From Acidihalobacter aeolianus (GTDB lineage Bacteria > Pseudomonadota > Gammaproteobacteria > DSM-5130 > Acidihalobacteraceae): a stretch of DNA of 64,000 nucleotides. This document shows positions 17,752-26,825 of this stretch, in pieces. The notes beneath the pieces are model-generated. The model was not told the DNA's origin, searched no databases, and saw only the letters and a list, made by a program, of their open reading frames with translations. Position numbers and translations under genes: made by a program. Location: contig NZ_CP017448.1 in NCBI RefSeq assembly GCF_001753165.1, positions 186,001 through 250,000 of the forward strand, written 5' to 3'. How positions within the stretch are numbered: the stretch's first letter is position 1; each line of letters begins with the position of its first letter.

Positions 17752-18429
17752 ATGAATCGGGTATTGCTGATCGACGACGACGAGGAGCTGTGCGAGATGC
17801 TGGCGGAGTATCTCGAGGCCGAAGGTTTCGAGGTGCTGGCCGCGCACAACGGCGAGGAGGGTGTGCAGCGGGCGCTGGCCGGCGATGCCGACGCGGCGGT
17901 GCTGGACATCATGATGCCCGGGCAGAGCGGTCTTGAGTCGCTGCGCCAGATACGCCAGCAGTCGCTGATGCCGGTGATCATGCTCACGGCCAAGGGCGAC
18001 GACGTGGACCGTATCGTCGGGCTGGAGCTGGGTGCCGACGACTATCTGCCGAAACCCTGCAACCCGCGCGAACTGGTCGCCCGCTTGCGCGCGGTGCTGC
18101 GCCGCGCCTCGCCGGGGGCGACACGCGAGATGCTGCGCGTGGGCGACGTCACCATCCGCTCCGCCGAGCGCGTGGCCGAATGGGCCGGCGAGCGCATTGC
18201 GCTCACCAGCACGGAATTCAACCTGCTGGAGACCCTGGCCCGCCAGGCCGGACGGGTGGTCAGCAAGGAGGAGATTTCCGAGCGCGTGCTGGGCCATCCG
18301 CTGTCGCGCTACGACCGCAGCGTGGACGTGCACGTGAGCAATCTGCGACGCAAGCTCGGCCAGCTGCCTGACGGGCGTTCGCCGATCCAGACGGTGCGCG
18401 GCATCGGTTACCAGCTCGTGGCGGTGTAG
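17752..18429 (+). CDS. cpxR: CpxR-like OmpR-family response regulator
   Basis: The product is 225 aa from the ATG at 17752, directly before RVLLIDDDEEL; longer readings only add non-conserved sequence. The receiver domain (1-115) has the acidic pocket DDD, the phosphoacceptor Asp in AAVLDIMMPG, and the Lys of LPKP. The OmpR-type winged helix (about 130-225) includes LTSTEFNLLETLARQAGRVVSKEE and RSVDVHVSNLRRKLG. The neighbouring sensor kinase and the upstream CpxR box support the Cpx assignment, the envelope stress system. No cpxP gene is seen on either side. Confidence 0.93.
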   Translation: MNRVLLIDDDEELCEMLAEYLEAEGFEVLAAHNGEEGVQRALAGDADAAVLDIMMPGQSGLESLRQIRQQSLMPVIMLTAKGDDVDRIVGLELGADDYLPKPCNPRELVARLRAVLRRASPGATREMLRVGDVTIRSAERVAEWAGERIALTSTEFNLLETLARQAGRVVSKEEISERVLGHPLSRYDRSVDVHVSNLRRKLGQLPDGRSPIQTVRGIGYQLVAV

Positions 18430-18432
18430 TTC

Positions 18433-19809
18433 GTGGGGCGTCTGTTCTGGAAGATTTTCCTCGGTTTCTGGCTCGTGCAGATTGCCATCGGCGCCGCGGT
18501 CGGCGCCGCGGTGTATCTGCACAACCAGGCCCGCATGCGCGAGATCACCGATGTCGCCGGTGGGCCGCAGGTGGACTTCGCGGTGACCTCGGCGGCCACT
18601 GTGCTGCACTTGAGCGGCACTTCGGCGCTGCGCGAATTGTTCACCAGTTCGAGCTTCTGGCAGCACTTCCCGGTGCTGGTAGTCAACGACAAGGGTGAGG
18701 ATATTTTCGGTCGCGCGGTGCCTGCGGGGGCGTTGAGCAAGGCCAAGGCCGCCCTTGCCGCGGGGGAGACCGGCCCGGGGCTGCGCTTGGTCTCCGCTCC
18801 GGACGGCAAGCGCTACCTCATGTTCATTCCCATCGAGCTGCGCGTGCATCCGAGCGCGGCCACGCGCGAGGTGCTGGTGCGCGACGAACTTTTCATCCGC
18901 CTGGGGGCTGCGGTTGCCGCCAGTCTGCTGTTCAGTCTCGGCCTCGCCTGGTACCTGACCCGGCCGGTGCGCCACCTGCAACGCGCCACGCGGGCCCTCG
19001 CCGCCGGTTCGCTGGATACCCGGGTGTTGCCACGCATGGGCACAAGGCGTGACGAGATCGCCGACCTCGGGCGCGACTTCGACCACATGGCTACCCGCCT
19101 GCAGGCCCTGGTGACGGCGCAGCAGCGCCTGCTGCACGACGTGTCGCACGAACTGCGCTCGCCGCTGGCGCGCCTCGGCGTCGCCGTGGCGCTGGCGCGC
19201 CAGCAGCCGGACAAGCTGGAGACGGCGCTGGCACGCATCGAGCGCGAGAGCGGCCGCCTCGACGAACTGGTCGGCGAACTGCTGACCCTGTCGCGCATGG
19301 ACGCCGGCGTGGACATGGGGCCGGAGGAGGAGGTCGATCTAGAGGCATTGGTGCGCGAGGTCGTCGCCGACGCCAACTTCGAGGCCTCGGAAGGGCGCCA
19401 GGTGGTGCTCGAATGCGCCGGTGCGCCGCAGCTGCTGGGACGCGAGGAGCTGTTGCGCCGCGCGCTGGAGAACGTGGTACGCAACGCCCTGCGCTTCTCG
19501 CCGCCGAACGGGCGCGTGTCGGTGACCCTGGCGCGTGCCGGGAGCGAGGTCGTGGCTCGGATCTGCGACCGTGGGCCGGGCATGCCGGACGAGTTGCTTG
19601 CCAGCGTGTTCGAACCCTTTGTCCGTGGTTCGCAGGCGCCGACCGGCGCGCGCGCCGGCTACGGACTGGGGCTGGCGATTGCCAAGCACGCGATGGAGAA
19701 GCACAAGGGCAGCATCCTGGCGGAAAACCGGCCGGACGGCGGCCTGTGCGTCACCCTGCGCCTGCCGGCGCAGCCGCTCGCCTTGCCCGCCCCCGCCAAG
19801 CCGGCCTGA
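18433..19809 (+). CDS. cpxA: CpxA-like sensor histidine kinase
   Basis: The product is 458 aa from a GTG 3 bp after the cpxR stop. Order: TM1 (about 7-28), a periplasmic sensor of about 130 residues, TM2 (about 155-178), HAMP (about 179-232), a dimerisation helix with LLHDVSHELRSPLARL carrying the phosphoacceptor His, and an ATPase domain with NVVRNALRFSP (N box), DRGPGMP (G1) and GYGLGLAIAKHAME (G2). All catalytic motifs are intact. It should phosphorylate the adjacent regulator in response to envelope stress. Confidence 0.93.
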   Translation: MGRLFWKIFLGFWLVQIAIGAAVGAAVYLHNQARMREITDVAGGPQVDFAVTSAATVLHLSGTSALRELFTSSSFWQHFPVLVVNDKGEDIFGRAVPAGALSKAKAALAAGETGPGLRLVSAPDGKRYLMFIPIELRVHPSAATREVLVRDELFIRLGAAVAASLLFSLGLAWYLTRPVRHLQRATRALAAGSLDTRVLPRMGTRRDEIADLGRDFDHMATRLQALVTAQQRLLHDVSHELRSPLARLGVAVALARQQPDKLETALARIERESGRLDELVGELLTLSRMDAGVDMGPEEEVDLEALVREVVADANFEASEGRQVVLECAGAPQLLGREELLRRALENVVRNALRFSPPNGRVSVTLARAGSEVVARICDRGPGMPDELLASVFEPFVRGSQAPTGARAGYGLGLAIAKHAMEKHKGSILAENRPDGGLCVTLRLPAQPLALPAPAKPA

Positions 19810-19828
19810 CTGAGCGTTTCTGCGACCT

Positions 19829-20734
19829 TCAGGCGCGTCGCGCGAACGGCAGGCGCCCCGCGGCCACGAACAGGCCGGCCAGAATCAGCGCCAGTCCGCC
19901 GAGGTCGGCCGGGCTGATGCGTTCGCCGAGCAGGGTCGCCGACAGGATCAGCCCGAAGGCGGGCATCAGATGGATGAACACCCCGGCCCGCTCCGCGCCG
20001 ACCATCCCCACTGCCTTGTTCCAGAACATGTAGGCGAGGATCGAGGCGAACACGGCAAGGTAGGCGACGCTGATCAGCAGGGTCCCGCTCGGGTGCACGG
20101 GGCGATGCTGCACGAAGGTCTCGAACAGGTAGAAGGGCAGCAGTACGGCGAGACCGACGAGCACCGTCGCCGCGAACAGTCCGCGCCCGCCGATGCCCTG
20201 CGGCAGCCGTCGCAGTAGCACCGAATACAGCGCCCAGCTGAACACTCCCGCAAGCACCCACAGGCTGCCCACATGCTGCAGCAGGCTGCCGAAGGCGGCC
20301 AGCCGCCCATGGCTGAGCACCAGCAGCACGCCGGCGGCGGAGATGATCACGCCCAGGGTCTGCCGCGGCAGCAGCGGGTTGCCGAGCAGTGGCGGTGCGA
20401 GCAGCAGGATGAACACGGGAATCGCCGAGATCAGCAGCAGCGCGTTGACCGCGGTGGTGGTCTGCACGCCGACGTAGATCAGGGTATTGAACGCGCCCAC
20501 GCTGAGCAGGCCGAGTATCAGCATCAACCGAGGGTGGCGGCGCATCAGGGGCCATTGTGCGCGCAGTTCCGGCAGGCCCCAGGGCACCACGAACGCGGCC
20601 ACCGCGAACCAGCGCCAGAAGGCCAGACCCACCGGCGGCACGCTGTTGTGCACGGCGCGGGCGAGCACGAAGTTGCCGGCCCAGAACAGCGCGGTGAGGG
20701 TCAGCAGGAGATAGGCCGCACGATGCGAGTTCAT
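19829..20734 (-). CDS. EamA/DMT-family transporter
   Basis: The product is 301 aa with about ten hydrophobic helices in two EamA repeats. The N-terminus LTALFWAGNFVLARAVHNSVPPVGLAFWRW is the classical RhaT/YdcZ-like DMT start. It follows the SDR gene on the same strand with a 25-bp gap and is probably cotranscribed with it. The substrate is unknown. It is convergent with cpxA, 19 bp away. Confidence 0.9.
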   Translation of the reverse strand: MNSHRAAYLLLTLTALFWAGNFVLARAVHNSVPPVGLAFWRWFAVAAFVVPWGLPELRAQWPLMRRHPRLMLILGLLSVGAFNTLIYVGVQTTTAVNALLLISAIPVFILLLAPPLLGNPLLPRQTLGVIISAAGVLLVLSHGRLAAFGSLLQHVGSLWVLAGVFSWALYSVLLRRLPQGIGGRGLFAATVLVGLAVLLPFYLFETFVQHRPVHPSGTLLISVAYLAVFASILAYMFWNKAVGMVGAERAGVFIHLMPAFGLILSATLLGERISPADLGGLALILAGLFVAAGRLPFARRA

Positions 20735-20759
20735 CCTTGAGTCATCCCGGTCGCGGCGG

Positions 20760-21527
20760 TCAGTCGCGGTAGATCATGCGGCGGGTCATGCCGCCGTCGA
20801 CGACGAAATTCTGGCCGGTGATGAAACCGGCCTCGGCGGACAGCAGAAAGGCGGCGAGCGAGGCCACGTCGGCGGGTACGCCGACCCGCCCGGCCGGGTG
20901 CTGGGCATGATCTTCGGGGCTGAGCGCCGGTGTTTTCGCGCGCGAGGGCTTGCGCCAGTCGCGCACCTCGATCCAGCCCGGCGAGATGCAGTTGACGCGG
21001 ATCTCGGGGCCGAGGCTGACGGCGAGTGCATGGGTCAGCGCGACCACGCCGCCCTTGGAGGCGGCGTAGGCATCGGTGTCCGGTTCGGACTGCAGCGCGC
21101 GGGTCGAGGCGATGTTGACCACCGCGCCGCGGGCGGTGCGCAGCGACGGCACGGCATGCTTGACGGTGAGGAAGTAGCCGGTCAGGTTGACCGCGATCCA
21201 GCGGTTCCAGGCGGCCAGTTCGAGATTTTCCACCGGGCCGCTTGCAGGGCCGGCGATGCCGGCGTTGTTGATCAGCGCATCGAGGCGGCCGTGCCGTCCG
21301 ATCACCGCGGCGATGGCGCGCGCCACGGCTTCCTCGTCGGCGGTATCCGCCGGCTCGAATTCCAGGTCGAAGCGCGCGCAGGCCGCACCGGCTTCCGCAT
21401 CGATGTCGAGCACGGCGACGCGATAGCCGTCGTCGTGCAGACGCCGGGCGATGCCGAGGCCGATACCCTGGGCGCCGCCGGTGACCAACGCTACGGGTGC
21501 GGGGTTTTCGTCAGTGGCGGGTTGCAA
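20760..21527 (-). CDS. SDR-family oxidoreductase
   Basis: The product is 255 aa. The Rossmann motif TGGAQGIG is near the N-terminus, NNAG is present, the catalytic Ser is in NIASTRALQ, and the YAASKGG (YxxxK) pair follows. The C-terminus has the usual RMIYRD end of classical short-chain dehydrogenases. It is likely NAD(P)-dependent; the ending and the WIEV segment after NCISPG do not reveal a substrate. The EamA transporter downstream may be its operon partner. Confidence 0.92.
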   Translation of the reverse strand: MQPATDENPAPVALVTGGAQGIGLGIARRLHDDGYRVAVLDIDAEAGAACARFDLEFEPADTADEEAVARAIAAVIGRHGRLDALINNAGIAGPASGPVENLELAAWNRWIAVNLTGYFLTVKHAVPSLRTARGAVVNIASTRALQSEPDTDAYAASKGGVVALTHALAVSLGPEIRVNCISPGWIEVRDWRKPSRAKTPALSPEDHAQHPAGRVGVPADVASLAAFLLSAEAGFITGQNFVVDGGMTRRMIYRD

Positions 21528-21749
21528 GCAGCCTCCGGGTACGGGTCGCAGCGGCGAGCCGGCATTATCGGGAAATCCGCGGGCTCTGTCAGGGTCGCTA
21601 GTGGGACTCGATGCATTCTTCGGGGTTCAGTCCGAAGTTTGCTCAGGGTCTACTAAACTCAGGTCGGGTGCACGTCGTGCGGGGCCGAAACCGGGGGGCG
21701 GGTCGCTGAGAAAGAGCCGACATAGATCGGTCTGGTTCAGGAGCAATAC
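21528..21749. other. Intergenic region, no gene seen
   Basis: This stretch lies between the SDR start and the GGDEF remnant. Six-frame reading gives no coding pattern. It probably includes the SDR promoter and degraded sequence belonging to the lost part of the GGDEF gene. Confidence 0.4.
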
Positions 21750-21920
21750 CTGGGCGTTGGCCTATATCCGGGCGACGGCAATACCGCCGAAGTCTTGATC
21801 AATATGGCTAATCGGGCCATGTACCGCGTCAAGCACGACCGCAAGGATGGTTATGCTTTTGCTCGCTCCGATGATGATGGCGATGACAACGATTTTTCCA
21901 GTGCCCTGCATCGGCTGTGA
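21750..21920 (+). pseudogene. C-terminal remnant of a GGDEF domain
   Basis: The frame ending at the TGA at 21918-21920 encodes LGVGLYPGDGNTAEVLINMANRAMYRVK followed by KDGYAFA, which is the end of a GGDEF domain (compare GISLYPEDG, ADxAMYxAK and G-N-x-Y). Nothing upstream in frame continues the domain and there is no plausible start. It ends in an acidic tail. The remnant overlaps, on the opposite strand, the 3' end of the peptidase C26 gene. It marks a past deletion or insertion at this spot. Confidence 0.78.
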
Positions 21921-22612
21921 ACGTCCGCAGCTTCAACCAGCCGGTCGAACAGTCGCTGTTGGACAGGGTCTTTGTCAGCATTGAGTTCGGGGTGCCATTG
22001 CACGCCCACGAGATACGGGTGGGTCTCGTGCTCGAAGGCCTCGATCACGCCGTCCGGCGCCCAGGCGTTGGCGTGTAGCCCGCGACCTAGCGTCGAAATG
22101 GCCTGATGGTGGCCTGACAGCGAGGAGAACTGGTCGGTACCTAGCCAGCCATGCAACCTGCTGTCTGCGTCCACGCGGATTTCGTGCAACAGCACGGCCC
22201 ATTCCTCGCCCACGTGCGTGACCAGATCGCCGAACACGTCAGGCAGGTGGCTATGGATGCCTCCGCCTAGGGCGACGTTGACGATCTGCATGCCGCGGCA
22301 GATCGCCAGTGTCGGTAGCTCGCGTTCGACCGCAGCTCGGGTCAGGGCCATCTCGGCGCGGTCGCGGTACGGATTTAGGCGCGACAGTGGCTTGCGCGGC
22401 GCGACGCCGTAGGCGGTAGGGTCGATATCCTCGCCGCCGATCAGGATCAGCCCGTCGATGAGTTCCAGGTATTCGGGGATGCGCTCGGGAATGGCTGGTA
22501 TCGGTAGAGGCAGTCCGCCAGCACGATGGACGGCGTTCGGATAACCCTGCGGGCATTCGTAGCGTCCGCGCGGGGTGGGGCCGAAGGTGGAGATGCCGAT
22601 GACGATGCTCAC
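21851..22612 (-). CDS. Peptidase C26 / gamma-glutamyl-gamma-aminobutyrate hydrolase-like (PuuD family)
   Basis: The product is 253 aa from the GTG at 22612 (SIVIGIST at the N-terminus), with an ATG at 22645 as the alternative. Class I glutamine amidotransferase-like motifs: IGGEDIDPTAYG, PTLAICRGMQIVNVALGG with the nucleophile Cys, and VGVQWHPE with the catalytic His and Glu. The family cleaves gamma-glutamyl compounds such as gamma-glutamyl-GABA. The last 20 or so residues (from about the ALEKSL segment) come from antisense sequence of the GGDEF remnant and are not family-like. No other puu genes are nearby. Confidence 0.88.
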   Translation of the reverse strand: MSIVIGISTFGPTPRGRYECPQGYPNAVHRAGGLPLPIPAIPERIPEYLELIDGLILIGGEDIDPTAYGVAPRKPLSRLNPYRDRAEMALTRAAVERELPTLAICRGMQIVNVALGGGIHSHLPDVFGDLVTHVGEEWAVLLHEIRVDADSRLHGWLGTDQFSSLSGHHQAISTLGRGLHANAWAPDGVIEAFEHETHPYLVGVQWHPELNADKDPVQQRLFDRLVEAADVHSRCRALEKSLSSPSSSERAKA

Positions 22613-22819
22613 GGAGATCCGGGACTGTGGGTTCGCTGCTTGCATTCTACGACCGTTCGCCGAGATGTGGTCGCAAACTGTGCATAAGTTTGGTTTTGCT
22701 CCTGGAGTACGTCCAAGGGTTGGCCAAACGACGGTGGAGGACCATACTCTGTGCCCACTGTCAGTCGCCGTCTGTAGACCGACAGGCACGATAACAAGAG
22801 CAGTACTGATAACCTCAAA

Positions 22820-22847
22820 TTGTTCGCTGATTAAATGCGATTATAAA
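22820..22847 (+). promoter_or_regulatory. Candidate sigma-70 promoter of the ABC transporter operon
   Basis: TTGTTC (22820-22825) and TATAAA (22842-22847) are 16 bp apart, about 60 bp before the binding-protein start and inside an A+T-rich patch. No sigma-54 element was found in this 296-bp gap. Confidence 0.4.
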
Positions 22848-22908
22848 CTCGGGCTGCCGGTGCAAGCCGGGCCCGCCAAAACGAAAGAACTCTTGAGGAG
22901 GAGAAGTC

Positions 22909-24198
22909 ATGACCGATCGCAAGACGTCGGACTCCGACGGCTTTGGCAGCACTGGGCGCGGCGGAATCACGCGGCGCGACTTTCTCAAGGCCGGTGCCAC
23001 GGTGGCTGCCGCCCAGACCCTGGGCCTGGGCTCGCCCAGCGCTTGGGCGGCAGGCGATGCGGTGCGCATCGGCGTGCTCAATCCATCTACGGGTACGTAT
23101 GCCGAACTGGGCCGCAACCAGACCCGCGGTGCCGAGATGGCGGCCGCCGAGATCAACGCACGTGGCGGCGTCCTCGGGCGCAAGCTCGATCTGATCGTCA
23201 CCGACACCGCGTCGAAAACGGGGCTGGCGGTATCCAAGGCACATCAGCTGGTCAAGCAGCACGGCGCGCACTTTCTCCAGGGCACCGTGTCCTCGGCCGT
23301 GTCCGAGGCGATCGAGCAGGCCAGCCGCGAAATGGGCGTGCTGTTCGTCGATTCCGGCGGACACGCCACCCCGGTGACCGGCAAGCAGTGCACCTGGAGT
23401 ACCTTCCGCGTGTGCACCACCACCTACATGCTGGCCGCGGGCATCGCCGAGACCCTGATGCAGAAGTACGGCAAGCGCTGGTACTTCCTGACCCCGAACT
23501 ATGCCTTCGGTCTGACCGAGCAGGCGGCCTTCGAGCGCATCCTCAAGGCGCACGGCGGTACCGTCCTCGGCGCCGCGCTGGCGCCGCTCGGCACCACCGA
23601 CTTCTCCGCCTACCTGATCCAGGCGCAGGCCGCCAAGCCCGACTGCCTGATCATCCTGCAGGCCGGCGACGATCTGGTGCATGCACTGACCCAGGTGAAC
23701 CAGTTCGGTCTGCAGAAGAAGTTCGGCGTGGCCGGCGGCATGATGGAGCTCGAGGTGCTGCAGGCCCTGCCCGCGGCCGCCCGCGTCGGCGACTGGAGCT
23801 TCGAGTGGTGGTGGGATCAGCCCAACGTGCCCGAGGTGAAGTCCTTCGTCGAGCGTTACCGCAAGCGTAACGGCGGCAAGTACCCGACGGCGCGCAGCTG
23901 GTTCGGCTATGTGGCCACGCATGCCATCGCGCAAGCCGCGGACGAGGCCAAGTCGCTCGATTCGGTGAAGGTCTCGCGTGCCCTGGCCGGTCTCACCCTG
24001 CCGGTCGATGTCGGCCTGCAGCCGGCCAAGCTGCAGTTCCGCGCCTCCGATCACCAGCTGATGTCCGGCATCTTCGCCGGCGGGGTGAAGGCCGGTGGCC
24101 ATTATCCAGACCTGTTCCAGGTCGAGAAGTATGAACCGGGGGCGAGCATTGCGCAGAGCGCCACCGAGAAGGGTTGCCATATGACCTACCCCAGCTGA
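22909..24198 (+). CDS. Tat-exported ABC transporter substrate-binding protein (branched-chain amino acid/amide type)
   Basis: The product is 429 aa, with a strong GAGGAGGAG site before the ATG. The N-terminus carries a twin-arginine signal, TRRDFLKAGATVAAAQTLGL, with cleavage probably after AWA (about residue 48). The mature part is a type I periplasmic-binding fold: VRIGVLNPSTGTYAELGRNQTRGAEMAAAEINARGG. It is the first gene of a five-gene operon. The LivJ/UrtA/FmdD-like family binds amino acids, urea or short amides; the ligand is not clear. Confidence 0.92.
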   Translation: MTDRKTSDSDGFGSTGRGGITRRDFLKAGATVAAAQTLGLGSPSAWAAGDAVRIGVLNPSTGTYAELGRNQTRGAEMAAAEINARGGVLGRKLDLIVTDTASKTGLAVSKAHQLVKQHGAHFLQGTVSSAVSEAIEQASREMGVLFVDSGGHATPVTGKQCTWSTFRVCTTTYMLAAGIAETLMQKYGKRWYFLTPNYAFGLTEQAAFERILKAHGGTVLGAALAPLGTTDFSAYLIQAQAAKPDCLIILQAGDDLVHALTQVNQFGLQKKFGVAGGMMELEVLQALPAAARVGDWSFEWWWDQPNVPEVKSFVERYRKRNGGKYPTARSWFGYVATHAIAQAADEAKSLDSVKVSRALAGLTLPVDVGLQPAKLQFRASDHQLMSGIFAGGVKAGGHYPDLFQVEKYEPGASIAQSATEKGCHMTYPS

Positions 24199-24208
24199 GG
24201 GTAGGCCG

Positions 24209-25075
24209 GTGGAACTGATCCTTTTCGATGTGCTCAACGGCCTGCTGCTGGGCGTGTTCTATGCACTGATGGCGCTGGGGCTGTCGTTGATCCTCGGGCT
24301 CAACCGGGTGATCAACTTCGCCCACGGCGGCTTCCTCGCACTGGCCGGCTACCTCGCCTACAGCCTGCTGCCGTATCTCGGCTTCGCCGGCGTGCTCATC
24401 GTGGCGCCGCTGCTCGCGGCGCTGCTCGGGGTGCTGGTGGAGCGGGTGCTGATCCGGCCGCTGTACGGCAGGGACCCGCTGTTCAGCCTGCTGCTGACCT
24501 TCGGGCTGGTGCTGGTGATGCAGGATCTGATCCGCACCATCTGGGGGGCGCAGGGCCTGCCCCTGCAAACCCCGGCATTCCTGCAGAGCGCGCTCAGCCA
24601 GACCTACTTCTTCATCACCGGCTACCGGGTACTGATCCTGGTGATCGCAGTGGCGTTCGCGCTGGGACTGCTGGCCTTCCTGCGCTACACCCGCGTGGGA
24701 CTCCGCATCCTGGCAGGGGCATCGGACCTGGATACGGTGTCCGCGCTCGGGGTGAGCATCTACCAGCTGCGCGCCCTGAGCTTCGCCGCCGGCATCTTTC
24801 TCGCCGGCGTGGCCGGGGTGCTCGCCGCCGGCTGGCAGGGGCTCAGCCCGCAGATGGGCGACAGCCTGATCATGCCGAGCTTCGTCGCCATCATCGTCGG
24901 CGGCGTCGGCAGCCTGCTCGGCAGCCTGTTGGGCGGCCTGCTGATCGGCGTGGCTTCGGGCATCACCTCCGCCTTCTATCCGCAGGCCAGCGAGCTGGTC
25001 ATCTACGTGATCATGGCGGTGGTACTGGCGATTCGCCCGCGCGGGCTGTTGGGCAAGGAGAGTATCTTCGGATGA
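24209..25075 (+). CDS. Branched-chain amino acid/amide ABC transporter permease, LivH type
   Basis: The product is 288 aa from a GTG start with about eight hydrophobic helices. Characteristic segments are NGLLLGVFYALMALGLSLILGLNRVINFAHGGFLALAGY near the N-terminus and FVAIIVGGVGSLLGSLLGGLLIG near the C-terminus. It would form half of the membrane channel with the next gene, which it overlaps by 4 bp. Confidence 0.93.
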   Translation: MELILFDVLNGLLLGVFYALMALGLSLILGLNRVINFAHGGFLALAGYLAYSLLPYLGFAGVLIVAPLLAALLGVLVERVLIRPLYGRDPLFSLLLTFGLVLVMQDLIRTIWGAQGLPLQTPAFLQSALSQTYFFITGYRVLILVIAVAFALGLLAFLRYTRVGLRILAGASDLDTVSALGVSIYQLRALSFAAGIFLAGVAGVLAAGWQGLSPQMGDSLIMPSFVAIIVGGVGSLLGSLLGGLLIGVASGITSAFYPQASELVIYVIMAVVLAIRPRGLLGKESIFG

Positions 25076-26073
25076 GCGCGACGCAGAGTGTGAACCGGGC
25101 AACGAATCCCGGAAACGCGGGCGGGGAATCCGCCGCCAACCGTCGGCTCGCGGTACCGGCGATCATCTGGGTAGCCCTGCTCACGGTGCCGGTCTGGTTT
25201 CCCTGGCTAGGCGGTTACAATCTGCTCGCCACGCGTGCGCTGACCCTGGGGCTCGCGGCCATGGGCCTGAACCTGCTGCTCGGTACCTCCGGGGCGCTGT
25301 CCTTCGGTCAGGCGGCGTTCTTCGGACTCGGCGGCTATGCCGCCGGCGAGACGCTGATGCATCTCGCGCCGAGCACGCCGCTCGCGATCCTCATGGGCAT
25401 CGTGGTCGGCGGGCTGGCCGCCGGCCTGCTGGGGCCGATCGCAGTGCGTCTGCGCGGCATCTACTTCTCGATGATCACCATCGCCTTCGGGCAGGCCTTC
25501 TATTTCATCGTGGTGAACTGGAACGGTTTCACCGGCGGCGAGGACGGCCTGCTCGGCTTCAACCGCCAGCCGATCGACCTCGGAAATTTCGCGCTCAAGC
25601 TCGACAGCGTGCAGTACTACTACCTCGTTCTGCTGTGTTTCGCGGTGGTGGCCGGACTGATCGCGCTGCTGCTGCGCTCGCCGTTGGGGCATGCGTTCAT
25701 CGCCGTGCGCGAGAACGAGCGACGGCTGAACTTCCTCGGCGTCGGCGCTCGCAACCTGTTGTGGATCGCCTTCACCCTGTCCGGCATGATCGGCGGGCTG
25801 GCCGGCGCGCTCTATGCCCTGCTCAACAACTTCATCTCGCCGGCCGCGCTGCATTGGACCCTCTCCGGCGACTTCGTGATGATGTGCGTGCTCGGCGGCA
25901 TGCGCAGTTTCTGGGGCCCCTTGCTCGGCGCGATCGTCTACGTGCTGGCCGAAAACTTCCTCAGCTCCTACACCGACAACTGGATGACGGCGCTGGGCAT
26001 CATGTTCATCCTCATCGTGCTGTTCTTCCCCAAGGGCCTGCTCGGCATGCTGCGCACGCAGGTGAAGTCGTGA
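25072..26073 (+). CDS. Branched-chain amino acid/amide ABC transporter permease, LivM type
   Basis: The product is 333 aa with about nine helices. Signature segments: MGLNLLLGTSGALSFGQAAFFGLGGYAAG, ITIAFGQAFYFIVV and FVMMCVLGGMRSFWGPLLGA. A polar N-terminal tail of about 25 residues precedes the first helix. It overlaps both the LivH-type gene and the LivG-type gene by 4 bp, so the genes are translationally coupled. Confidence 0.93.
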   Translation: MSATQSVNRATNPGNAGGESAANRRLAVPAIIWVALLTVPVWFPWLGGYNLLATRALTLGLAAMGLNLLLGTSGALSFGQAAFFGLGGYAAGETLMHLAPSTPLAILMGIVVGGLAAGLLGPIAVRLRGIYFSMITIAFGQAFYFIVVNWNGFTGGEDGLLGFNRQPIDLGNFALKLDSVQYYYLVLLCFAVVAGLIALLLRSPLGHAFIAVRENERRLNFLGVGARNLLWIAFTLSGMIGGLAGALYALLNNFISPAALHWTLSGDFVMMCVLGGMRSFWGPLLGAIVYVLAENFLSSYTDNWMTALGIMFILIVLFFPKGLLGMLRTQVKS

Positions 26074-26825
26074 GCGCCCTGCTCAACGTCCACGAGGTGT
26101 CCAAGCGCTTCGGCCAGCTGCAGGCACTCGGCGGGATCAACCTCAAGGTCGACAAGGGCGAGATCCGCGCCCTGCTCGGCCCCAACGGTGCGGGCAAGAC
26201 GACCCTGTTCAATCTGATCAGCGGCATGTTCGTGCCCAGCGAGGGGTCGATTCACTTCGACGGCGTCGAAATCAGCCACCAGAGCGTCGAGCAGCGCGTG
26301 CGTACCGGCATCGTGCGTACCTTCCAGATCACCGAGGTGTTCAAGGAACTGAACGTCTACGAGAACCTGCGCATCGCAGTGGAGGCGGAAATGGGCACCA
26401 GTCTGCGGCCCTGGATTTCGCGTGCGCAGCGACAGGATGTCCGGCGCCGGCTCGACGAGCTGCTCGAGGCCACCCAGTTGGGAGGCAAGGCCGAGCGCGA
26501 GGTGGGCGAACTGGCGCACGGCGATCAGCGCGTGGTCGAGGTAGCGATGGCGTTGGCCATGGACCCGCGCCTGTTGTTGCTGGACGAACCGACCGCGGGC
26601 ATGAGCGACCATGAGACCGATCACATGGTCGAGCTGATCAAGCGCCTGCACCAGACCTTCGATCTCACCGTGCTGTTCGTCGAGCACGACATGCATCTGG
26701 TGTTCAATCTTGCGCACCGCATCACCGTGCTCGACAACGGCTGTCTGCTCGCCGAAGGCACGCCGCGCGAGATCGCGGACAACGAGCGCGTGCAGGAAGC
26801 CTATCTGGGAAGCAGCACGATATGA
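26070..26825 (+). CDS. ABC transporter ATP-binding protein, LivG type
   Basis: The product is 251 aa from the GTG at 26070 that overlaps the upstream stop. Walker A is GPNGAGKTT, the signature region is modified to VGELAHGDQRVVEVAMAL (LAHGDQR replaces LSGGQ, as is usual for LivG-type proteins), Walker B is LLLLDEPTAGMS and the switch His is in EHDM. It energises the transporter together with the LivF-type ATPase downstream. Confidence 0.93.
   Translation: MSALLNVHEVSKRFGQLQALGGINLKVDKGEIRALLGPNGAGKTTLFNLISGMFVPSEGSIHFDGVEISHQSVEQRVRTGIVRTFQITEVFKELNVYENLRIAVEAEMGTSLRPWISRAQRQDVRRRLDELLEATQLGGKAEREVGELAHGDQRVVEVAMALAMDPRLLLLDEPTAGMSDHETDHMVELIKRLHQTFDLTVLFVEHDMHLVFNLAHRITVLDNGCLLAEGTPREIADNERVQEAYLGSSTI

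Noticed and set aside
17725-19149. 474 aa minus-strand frame
   Set aside because: It is antisense to cpxR and cpxA, rich in Gln/His/Arg from antisense GC codons, without motifs.
22613-22908. Sigma-54/NtrC control of the ABC transporter operon
   Set aside because: No GG-N10-GC element or NtrC dyad was found in the gap; only a sigma-70-like pair.
22831-24237. 468 aa minus-strand frame
   Set aside because: It is antisense to the ABC binding-protein gene and shows no domain.
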